Source: Sitta carolinensis (taxonomy: Eukaryota; Chordata; Aves; Passeriformes; Sittidae). From it: a stretch of 64,000 nt of DNA. Below the pieces are notes generated by a model that made no database searches, was not told where the DNA came from, and saw nothing but the letters and a program-made list of their open reading frames with translations. The stretch is taken from NCBI GenBank assembly GCA_032173965.1, contig CM063288.1:9652501-9716500 (forward strand). The letters run 5' to 3'. The position numbers and the translations under genes are program-made. Position 1 is the first letter of the stretch. The number at the start of each line of letters is the position of its first letter. Positions 10,643 to 19,390 of the stretch are shown here, piece by piece.

Positions 10643-11338
10643 GTGGAGCCTCCTTGGAAGAGAGGGCGGTGCCTGGGGTTCCAGTATGGTGATGCCTGGC
10701 AAATTGGCTATATTGGGCCATTGCCACAAACATGCCAAGGCAAGAGTTACATCCTCGCCATGGTAGAGGCAACAACTGGCTGGCCAGAAGCATCCCCTGT
10801 AAACCATTGCCACTGCTTGAGAGACCTTGAGATCCTAGGCCTCGAGGGACAGATTTTGTGGCGAGATGGTACTACAGAGAGAATTGAATCAGACAGCGGG
10901 GCTCACTTTAAAAATAACCTCATAAACTCCTGGGCAAAGAAACATGGCGTTGAGTGGATGTATCACATCCCTTTTTAATCACAGACCTCTAAGAAGATTG
11001 AAAGGTATAAAGGACTGCTGAAAACTATGTAAAGAGTGTAAAGTAATGGGGCATGGAAGCACTGGGTTGCAAATTTAGCAGAAGCCACTTGGCTAGTCAA
11101 CCCTAGGGGACCTGGTAACCGCCCTGGTCCTGCCCAAACTAAACCCCTACACACTGTGGGAGGAGATAAAGTCCCTGCACACATAGGGAAGTCAGTGTGG
11201 ATTTCTCCCTCCTTGGGAAAAGGCAAGCCCATTCGTGGGATTGTCTTTGCCCAAGGACCTGGGTGTACTTGGTGGGTGATGAAGGATGGGGAGAACTGGT
11301 GTGAACCTCAAGGAGATTTAACCTTGGGGGAAAAATAA
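10643..11338 (+). pseudogene. ERV integrase remnant, frameshifted
   Basis: The first frame (10643-10978) reads DAWQIGYIGPLP, then SYILAMVEATTGWPEASPV, then SDSGAHFKNN. This is the order of a retroviral integrase core around the first two catalytic acidic residues. In the first motif a Gly stands where the catalytic Asp is expected. A stop follows IPF at 10976-10978. A piece with ERYKGLLKT (region of the catalytic Glu) lies in another frame. A C-terminal domain piece continues at 11156-11338 (SVWISPSLGKGKPIRG ... LTLGEK, stop). The gene is non-functional. Confidence 0.8.
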
Positions 11339-11526
11339 TCTGTTTAGTTAGTTGTATGTTACAGGAAGTAACAGAAATGACATGAACTGATGAAGAATGA
11401 ATTTTGCGAGGAACAAGGAAAATGCAACGACAACGTGAGCCAGGCTGGTGTCAGTGCCCAGCAATCAAGTGTGCTTCTTCTCCTGTCCTGACCACTCATC
11501 CTGATGGAAGGGAGCCGAAGTCATGG

Positions 11527-11700
11527 ATCTGGAGGAATGGAGGAAGCCCATTAAATGGGGAAATATCTATCTTTGAAAGGACAGGGGATAGTGGTTAATG
11601 AAAATGTATGTATGGCATAAGAGGTGGTTTAAGGATGTAGTTTATGCTGTAAGTGTGGACAAGAAGGCATTCCAGTAATAAATACAGTGGAACACTTGGG
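11527..11700 (+). repeat. ERV post-integrase segment, copy 1 (env-leader-like)
   Basis: The segment containing CTGGAGGAATGGAGGAAGCC and GAGGTGGTTTAAGGATGTAG recurs at 13608-13790. Broken plus-strand frames start EEWRKPIKW, which would fit an env leader, but this is inference. Confidence 0.6.
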
Positions 11701-11763
11701 AGGATATATAAATTATGTGGGATCTGAGTATGACGCAAATGGTATGGAATAAGGCATGGACAG

Positions 11764-12325
11764 TGTATGGAATAAGGGGTCTGACTGAGTTGGAGTTCAT
11801 TTTCCCCTAGCAGCCCACACAGTGCTGTGTTTTGCAGTGGGAGCTGGAAAGGTGTTAACACACCGGTGCTTTGGCCACTGCTGAGCAGAGCTGCCCCTCT
11901 GACATCCCCCCATCAAGGGGCTGGGAGTGGGCAGGGTCCTGGGAGGGCACACAACCAGGCCAGCTGACTCAAATTAGCCAAAGGGATATTCCATACCGTA
12001 TGATGTCAGCTCAGACATAAAAGCTAAGAGAGGGAGGAGGCACTGGGAGGCATTTGTTACTCTACAATGTTTGCCTTCTGGAGCAACCACTGCATGTGCT
12101 GAAGCCCTGCTTCCTGGGAATTGCCTGAACTTCGCTGATGGGAAGTAGAGATTGACTTTTCCCTTTGCTTATGCGTGTGCAAACTTTCTATTGTCTTTTT
12201 ATGCTTTAGTAAACTGCCTTATCTCAACCTATGAGTTGCTTTCCATCTTATTCTCTCCTGTGTCCTGCTGGGAAGGGGAGAAATAGAGTGGATCAGTGAC
12301 CCAGCCAAGGTCAGCCCACTCTGCA
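11764..12325 (+). repeat. ERV 3' LTR
   Basis: It is identical to the 5' LTR over 11780-12294 except for one base. The outer ends differ. The start carries TATGGAATAAGG, duplicated from 11741-11752 just upstream. After GATCAG at 12291-12296 the sequence departs from the 5' LTR (CCAAGGTCAGCCCACTCTGCA against CCAAGG...CACTACA). Confidence 0.88.
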
Positions 12326-12559
12326 TCACGGAACCTGGAGTCAGCCTGGCATCCCCAGTGAGGGTCTGCTCTGCCAAGGAAATACCATGGGGAACGAGGA
12401 TTTGTGCGATGCATCAGAGAAAGAGGCTCCATTTGGGGTAAAAAACAAGTCTTTTTTATACCACAGAGACATAACCAGGCATAGGACACCAGCACTTAGA
12501 GCAGCTAATAGGTGCTGCTGACTTTTGTTTTCATCTGACACAGTCAATAAATGATGATG
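12326..12559. other. Sequence between the 3' LTR and the inverted repeat
   Basis: It is open on the minus strand for 80-90 codons in two frames (12229-12495 and 12341-12604), partly overlapping the LTR. I see no recognisable product, and it may be ERV-derived. Confidence 0.4.
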
Positions 12560-12611
12560 TAAATGGGACAGAGCACAAGCTTGTATTGATTCTGGAAACC
12601 TCATGGACCTG
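12560..12611 (+). repeat. 52-bp inverted repeat, left arm
   Basis: It matches the reverse complement of 13099-13150 at 49 of 52 positions, with a core AGCTTGTATTGATTCTGG. Read on the plus strand, one frame resembles the env-like remnant (RAQACIDSGNLMDL). Confidence 0.88.
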
Positions 12612-12875
12612 TTAGTACAGGGTTAAACACTCTGCCTTGATTACCTACAGGGTAATAGTTGTGTTAGAAGTTAAATGTCAGAACTTGAGATGGGAATGCC
12701 TAAGGAGCAAGATGTGGTCTGTCCTCTGTGGTAGTCATCTCTTAGTGCCACAAAAACATAACCATCCAGGGGTTAAAAAGTTGGCCACCAGCTTCACCAA
12801 TTAAAGTAATTGTCATGTTTGTAGAATGAATTAAAAAAACATGGATTAGAAAAAAAAAAATCAATTTTGTTATAA

Positions 12876-13560
12876 TCAGAGTGCCCAATAGAGGTTACTG
12901 TCTATACAGCTAATTGTGTTGCTTGGGTCATAGATGTCCCAATTATTATTAGTACTATGCCAACTCTGTAGACAGCAGCAGGTAGAATTAGGACAGGTGA
13001 GATTACAGTATCTTTGACAATTCATGTTATAAACATTCCACGTAAGATGCCAGAGTCCATTAAAACCTCCTTTGTTTGTCATTGCTGATTCATTATTTCA
13101 GGTCCATGAGGTTTCCAGAATCAATACAAGCTTGTGCCCTGACCCGTTTACACCAAAATCATGCTTGGGTGTGATTGCAACTCAAAGTATAATTACAGTT
13201 AGTTGTCTTCCTCACCCAAATTGAATCTGTGTCCTGGGGCATTATAATGGACTACATGGCCTCAACATATGAATGTGCTTTAAAGGTTGTTGTTGGTTAT
13301 TTGGTGTATTGGGGAGTAAGTATGCCAAATTAGGTTGACACCAAGATGCTTCAGAGACAGGTTCTGCTGAGCCTCAAAATTTGGTATTGAATGATTAAGG
13401 GTAGTGTAAGCAATGCCAACAATCCAATTTGCTGCCTGCTCAAGAAATTATATTCATAAATTGTGCAATGTGGTCACTATTCCATCCTTAAAATAAGGAA
13501 CAAGCAATAAAGTAATTACAAGGTATGGTGTGCATAATGTAACAGCTATAAAAAAGACAA
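12876..13560 (-). pseudogene. ERV env-like remnant in reverse orientation
   Basis: The minus strand encodes cysteine-rich, N-glycosylation-rich pieces in several frames: LDCWHC (a CWxC surface-protein-like motif), NCNYTLSCNHTQA, RAQACIDSGNLMDL and a 68-codon open stretch with CNLTCPNSTCC. Frameshifts and stops separate them. Retroviral surface glycoproteins have this look. The assignment is inferential, since no complete domain is present. It contains the right arm of the inverted repeat. Confidence 0.55.
13099..13150 (-). repeat. 52-bp inverted repeat, right arm
   Basis: Reverse complement of 12560-12611, separated from it by 487 bases. The arms share 49 of 52 bases and the flanks diverge abruptly on the inner side after GGACCTG. 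Confidence 0.88.
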
Positions 13561-13607
13561 ATGCTCACGATGTTTCACTTCATGCCAACTTGACAAATCA
13601 GTATGAT

Positions 13608-13790
13608 ATCTGGAGGAGTGGAGGAAGCCCATGGACCCTGAGAGTAATATCTTGTCTGTTAAAGGCCAGGGGACAGTAGTTAATGAGAATGTATAAATCT
13701 CTGTGTTGGTTATAAAGGTGGTTTAACTGTGTAGTTTGAGTTGCAAGCATTGCTAAGAAGGGATTTCAGTAATGAGAACTAAATACAATT
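13608..13790 (+). repeat. ERV post-integrase segment, copy 2
   Basis: It resembles 11527-11700 in the same orientation: ATCTGGAGGAGTGGAGGAAG, AGTTAATGAGAATGTATAAA and AAAGGTGGTTTAACTGTGTA. It is more diverged than the LTR pair, so it came from a different and older ERV copy. Confidence 0.75.
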
Positions 13791-13796
13791 GAATCA

Positions 13797-13945
13797 TACT
13801 GTGTGAAGTGCTGGGCCCCACAATTTAAGAAGGATGTTAAGGTCCTTTAATGCATCCAGAAGACTCCAGGCTTATCTGGTTTAGAGAAAAGGAGGCTGAG
13901 GCAAGACCTCATTGTGCCCTGCAGCTTACTGAGGGAGGTCTATCA
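13797..13945 (+). mobile_element. CR1 LINE fragment (internal part)
   Basis: GTGCTGGGCCCCACAATTTA, AAGAAGGATGTTAAGG, TTTAGAGAAAAGGAGGCTGA and GACCTCATTG occur in CR1 order, with an internal deletion after GCATCCAGAAG. Confidence 0.85.
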
Positions 13946-15454
13946 TGCCTATCCCACAGTCTTTGCAAGGTGACCATGAGCATCTCCTTTAGCCAGCCTA
14001 CTGTGAGTCCTGTTCTTGCAGGAAATCCTGTGTCTCCATTCCAGATCATGTTCCTGTTTGCAGGGGGCCAGTTTGTGTCAGATGGAGTAATTTCAGCATT
14101 TCAAGCATTTTGTCCCTTGTTCTTATTACTCTGAGCTCCCTTAAGCCTCTGCATGACCCTGATATGACTTTCCCTTTGAGACTGCTTGCCTGTCCTTGTT
14201 GCCTCCCCATAAGGATTGTCAATTTTCCAGCTCTTGGGCCACTGTGGTGTTTCAGTGCCAGGTTTCATACCATAACATTAAGGACAGGTTTTTTTGGTCC
14301 CTCTGGATGCTGTATTTTGCAAGAATTTTAGTTTCCCCACTGCTGTTGCTGGCATACCCACCATGTCCCAGGGTGGTGCCACTGTCCCTCAAGCAGTCAG
14401 TCTCACTGTCCAACCAGAAAATCCATCAAGAGAGGGAGGGATTGGGATATAGCCCCACACTTCTGGCATTTTTCTAGCAGCATTTATTATTGAAGATAAC
14501 AGAGAGAAGGTTTTCACTCTGGCCTCTGCATCAGTATTTAGGGGACATATTCTTCCTGTCAGGAATATCTGTCCAGCCTCAGGCTGATGAAGGATCACTG
14601 TTCCAGCCCCCAGTTGGTACCACCCATCCCACCCAGTCCTCAGGAAGCTTTTTGCTATCCTGGATGGACAACTGCCTTAGCTGCTCAGCATGAAAATTCC
14701 TCGAAGGCATTGTGACCCTGGGTGGCAGGGGGAGCCTTCCCCTCCAGCAGGAGCCAGGAGGAGCCCCAGGGAAGTTTTAATGTCAGGGTTCAAGGAGGCT
14801 TTGTTATCTGGACAAAGCTCGGGCAACCAAGAGGGGGAGGGAGACTCTGCCAGAGTCAAAGCCTACTCCTCCTTTTCCATTTTCTGTCCGTGTCTTTTCA
14901 GAGATCCTGCACTGAGACCAGGCATGTGGACTTTTGCTGTAGTTGCCATACATCCAGATGTCTGAGGGTAGTTTTTAACCAATTGGTTTGCAAAAAGCCG
15001 TGGGATTCAAAGGCAACTGCTCACACTTCTGCATCCTTAGCTTGCTGCAAAGCTCCCAGTTCCTGCCTAGCAGTGCTAATCAAAGTGCCTACAGCTGACA
15101 CCTCTGTGAGAAGCTGTTGAAGGGCCCCTTGCTATTCTCTGCCTTGCATTTGAGTGTCCTGTCACCTCTGAAACTCAGTTTACAGCCTATCCAAATTCAA
15201 GCAATTCTTAAACACCTTATGCAGTCCCACAGAGGGGTTTTCCACAAGCATCTTGCCATTTTCACTGCTTTTCTACTGCCTTGTCCCAAGAATACATGAC
15301 CTGATTATCACAGATCCACCCTTCCAACACAAATTAATGCCACAACCCAGAAAGATTACTTGGCTTGTGAGTATGCAAAGATAGCAACTGTTTGTACTAT
15401 GGCTGCCATACACAAAGAGAGAATTTATTACCTATTTTCTCTTATTCATTACAG
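13946..15454. other. Intergenic sequence, no recognised feature
   Basis: Short overlapping open frames on both strands (up to 132 codons at 14722-15120) have no recognisable domain and look like chance frames in GC-moderate DNA. Old repeats may be present that I cannot name. Confidence 0.45.
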
Positions 15455-15602
15455 TTTACTACTATCAAGGCAAGTATAGTTGCAGTTGGCAAAACGAGTA
15501 TATCTACTCTACAAGTTACTACAAATTACTATTGGAAAGCAAACAGGGATTCCCACAGCAGCTGCAATCAATACTAGCATCAAGTCTGTGTTTCAGTGTT
15601 AC
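15455..15602 (+). repeat. Older repeat, uninterrupted copy
   Basis: This copy matches 6231-6305 plus 6908-6992 with no LTR between, so it is an empty-site paralogue of the interrupted element. Landmarks are TACTATCAAGGCAAGTATAG and GCAATCAATACTAGC. Confidence 0.65.
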
Positions 15603-15952
15603 AGAGCCTGTGACAAACCACCTCCTTATGCACAGCTACAGCCTTGCTCAGGCTGTCCTTTGTCCTGGCCAGCCTCCACCTACAACCCTGCACTTTCAGA
15701 GCTGGACTGTGGCTCACATCAGCTTATGAGAAAATGCTCAGAGGGCCATATGGGTCATGGAGGAACAGAGAATGAAGCTGAGGAAAAAGCCAGCCCAGAC
15801 ACAGAGGCAGGCTCACCTCTCCCAGCAGGAAAATGCCTGCCAAAGGAGCTGGAGGAAAACCTGAAGCTGCAGCAGGCTGATTTTTAATTTCCGGCAGCAT
15901 TCAAAGCTGTACTTGTCACTGTGGTACAGACTGACCAAGATCCACCAGCAAG
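15603..15952. other. Intergenic sequence
   Basis: An open frame extends through here (15480-15887) but shares no domain I recognise. Nothing else seen. Confidence 0.4.
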
Positions 15953-15988
<36 letters not shown>

Positions 15989-16004
15989 AACAAACAAACA
16001 AACA
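15953..16004. repeat. (CA)n microsatellite followed by (CAAA)n
   Basis: An ACAC run of about 28 bases passes directly into five or so CAAA units. Confidence 0.97.
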
Positions 16005-18710
16005 AGCCATCCAACGACGTGTCTAGCCCACAGCCCAATCACAAGCCTTCCAAAACAGACCATTCCCTGAGACAGTGACGTCCAAAAGTCAGATCTGAAA
16101 ACAAACTTCCTCTGGGTGTTTCACATTCCTTTGGTGCTATTCTCTAAATGCAATGTTTGTGTCTCTTACTAAAAAAATCCACAGCAACAGGCTTTCCACA
16201 TAAACTTAAAGGGAAGTGATTCAGTTATTTTTCTGGGATTAAGTTTCAAATAAATTTTCCTAGACTAGGCTATGAAAACTATAATATGACCTGTCAGTTA
16301 ACCGATAATAAAGCAATGTTGATACTGTGGCATACAAATAATACTTTTAAGGATGATGCTGGTTTAACTTGGCTGGTTTTAATTCAGCGCTGGGTTTATC
16401 AAGAGTTTGCAAGAATTTTAAGTCTGAGTAAAGCAATGTACTCATACAGTTATACTGATTTAAGTGCCGTGGCTGGGTTCTCTAGACACAGACACCCACA
16501 ACCTCCACAAGACACAGAGTGGACTTTACACACTGATACCAACAGCTATGTAAAAATTCCTTAGTGGTTCCAGCTTGTGCTGGTCTCACTGTTCTCAGGA
16601 AATACTGCTCAGAAATAGCAGCAAGTCATGCAGCTTTCTGCAGCAAGCACTGGTAACACTTGGTCACAGTCTTATTTAGCTATAAAAAGAGTGATTTCCT
16701 TTCATTCTGTTATAAACCATACTCCAGAGTGGGTAAGGATCACGATTTCATATAAATGCCTACTTGCTAGTTAACATTAAACTGAGAAATTTAAATATAG
16801 CCTTATGTCTCTACCACAGGCTCAATCAGATCACAGAATGAAATGCAAGAGTTTCAGATTCATATATTATGATGCAAATGAGTTTTGTAAATTGTGACCT
16901 AGTTCCCATGTTAGGAACAGTTGGGACCAACAGCAGGGACTGTGCAATGAATGCAAGCAGCAGGGGCAAGCAAGGAAATTAACATTTGTTCTTAATTTGA
17001 AATGGATTTTTAATCACTTTCAGGTGCCTCAAAGGAAGTGCACACACTTGTTTACTATAATCATTCTGACAGAAGAGTGCATATAGGAGGTAACACGTTT
17101 TTGTTTTACTAATTGAAATGTTTGCGGCACTGGTGTCACATGAAGTGCCAGAACACAGCTCTTTCTGGAGGGCACAAAGAAGGACTGTGAAATGAAGTTT
17201 CCCAATTGATCAGTTCCTCAAAACTTGCTTTGTAAAGAGAGTGAGTTTCACATACCCTCTGGAAGTGACTGGATATTAGATCACATTCATCTTTCCAAAT
17301 CCAGTTGCTATTTTTTAAGCTAGAGGCCTGATAAACTGGCTCTCCAAAGAGCCTGCTCAGGGATTTAGCTCCACGGCTGTCAGCCACATGCTTAAACACG
17401 ATTCAGCAGAGTTAGTGGAAAATACTGAACTCATGAAATTCAGCTTGTGCTGTAACTGCGAGCCCACAACACACTGTGCTGAGCTTCAGCCTGAGGCAGC
17501 TTTCTGGTAAACTATTGTTTTAAATGAGTTTTAGAATACTGTTTTAAATGTTTGAATGACATTTAAATGTTTTAAATACCCCCAAGAGCAAGGGTGTAAC
17601 TTATTAAAAACCAGACAGATTTTCATTCTGAGGATTACCTAGAGCTGGAAATTATTGGAAGCTGTAAAAACGGCAGTGTTAACGCTCCCCAAAAATAGAG
17701 TCTCAGCTCCCTCTGGTGGAAAAGGTAATTTTCTGCAAAAAGGTTGAAGTGGGAAAGTCTCGTTGCTGCTACAGGCCTCAAGGCCAAGAGATACCAAGAC
17801 AGCAAACAAATCATCTGCTCACTTTGAAGGACTGGAACTTCTTAGAAGCTGATGTGAACTACCCCATCTCACTGCTGGCTGCAGGGTCTCTGAACAGGAT
17901 AACTCATAAGAGCTCCACCTTCCACAGGGTGGAGTTCTCCAGGTGTGAATTATGATAATCCTACTGAAGCAATTGGTAGCCCCAAGGAAAATAACACACA
18001 ATGTTCTAACATTCTCTCCACAACATCTTAAACCTCACAAGCAGCTGAGTCATGAAGCAGAGCACTATGTCACTAAAACACGAGGCATAAAGCAAAGTCC
18101 TCAGACCTCAACTTATGTCCCTTGGTCTTACAAGTCCTGCATAAATTAAACCAAACAAAAACAATTGCCCTCCAATCTCCTGTTTTCAAAGATCTGGTGG
18201 CGTCCAGCACTAATGGCAGGAACCTCACTAAATACAGTTGTTCTTAGACTACAGGTAAGTGTATTAACAAAAGCACCCAGCTTTCAGTGTGCTCTGGAAG
18301 AGCAACAGCCCAGAATTGCTGGGCTGGTTTTTGACTTCTTGATCAACAAAATTTTCATTGCTATTTGCACCACATACAAGCTAGATACACTTAAGGTTAT
18401 TCCATACTTTATAATCAAAACCAATCATGCAAAATATTTTTATTTCTCCTTATTCACCATGTACAGTGGAAAGTAAAGCCTGCAAGTATTCCAGCTAATG
18501 CCACAAAAAGTCTTATGACTTTTTTATTTCATATTAGAGGAATCAACAACTCCACTGTAATTAAGCACAAACAACTAACTGCTCTGACAAATTCTTTAAA
18601 CAGAATCATGAGCAACTCCTGCAGTCACAGACACACCAGAATGACTCTTTATTCTATTTCTGCCACAGAACAAAAACACATAGAACCAGTGAAAAGAAAA
18701 ATAGTAGCAA
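16005..18710. other. Intergenic sequence between ERV cluster and UMPS 3' end
   Basis: AT-rich, with no supported gene. A CTCF-like motif lies at 17707-17719. The 92-codon frame at 16286-16564 has no recognisable domain. Confidence 0.5.
17707..17719 (-). promoter_or_regulatory. CTCF-like motif (candidate)
   Basis: CTCCCTCTGGTGG resembles the reverse complement of the core CTCF motif. It lies between convergent genes. One motif by eye is weak evidence. Confidence 0.25.
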
Positions 18711-18717
18711 AAAAGTA

Positions 18718-19208
18718 TTTATTAAACACCACATAATTCAATTTCACGGTGCAGCATTAGAACCTGCGCTTGCTCCTTGGAAAGGGGAGAGCTGAATAAA
18801 CCTGTGAAGGTGGGGCAGCACATCAAGTGTGCAGGTGAAGTTTATTAGAAACATAACAAAATACCATTTCCACAGCCAGAAAAAAACTGAGGATGAGGAA
18901 AAGAGACAAAGGCAACAACAGCCAACAAAATACCCTTGGAGTATTTTATGCCATGTTTTTCAAACAAGAAAGTCTACTAAGGCTAAAAAACCGAGCATGA
19001 AGTTCTGGGCTCTTACATTCAAATATCAAAACCCAACAACAGCAAGTACAATTTGACCTCTGTGTGTACAATTAAAACATTTTTGTAATAGATTTTTCTC
19101 CAAAAGGACAGTTTTCTACAGGCTGAAGCATCCATGTATTTAACTGGACCCCTCATGAGGGTTGCAGCTCTATCAGCTTTGCTCACTGGCTAGGAGAGTG
19201 TCTGGTTT
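18718..19208 (-). other. UMPS: UMPS 3' UTR with two AATAAA signals
   Basis: On the minus strand AATAAA occurs at 18846-18841 and 18723-18718, about 365 and 490 bases after the stop. Either would give a 3' UTR of ordinary length. Which is used cannot be told from sequence. Confidence 0.6.
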
Positions 19209-19390
19209 TCAGTGTTCTGCAGGAACACCAAGCCTGCTCATGTAGCTCTCCCATGCTGCCTTCCTGTACTTCTCTGCTTCTTGGAGACGGTCTGAAACTG
19301 CCAAGATGCCACGTCCCACAATTATGATATCTGAGCCTTTTTCACCAATAACTTCCTTGGGGCTTAGGTACTTCTGTCCAAGGTTATCAC
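19209..19390 (-). CDS. UMPS: UMPS exon 6 (terminal coding)
   Basis: 182 bp, [15 protein letters not shown] to RLGVPAEH with TGA at 19211-19209. It holds DIIIVGRGI, whose Arg contacts the nucleotide phosphate in this family. Confidence 0.95.

Larger units (their letters stand above)
7660..12325 (+). mobile_element. Defective endogenous retrovirus with paired LTRs
   Basis: This is a proviral insertion. In order it holds a 5' LTR, a lysine-tRNA-like primer-binding site, a long open gag, a largely deleted pol keeping broken integrase, a short env-leader-like stretch, and a 3' LTR. No intact protease, reverse transcriptase or env frame remains between the LTRs, so it cannot encode a replicating virus. 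The LTRs are almost identical, although their outer ends differ and no target-site duplication is visible. The primer site suggests a class II (beta-like or ERVK) element, but the gag family placement is uncertain. It lies between two convergent host genes. Confidence 0.88.

Noticed and set aside
12341..12604. Minus-strand frame next to the 3' LTR as an intact viral accessory gene
   Set aside because: It spans the inverted-repeat arm and has no recognisable protein family. It is more likely rearranged ERV or flanking DNA.
14722..15120. 132-codon plus-strand frame as a possible gene or ERV protein
   Set aside because: No motif recognised, and other frames overlap it on both strands.
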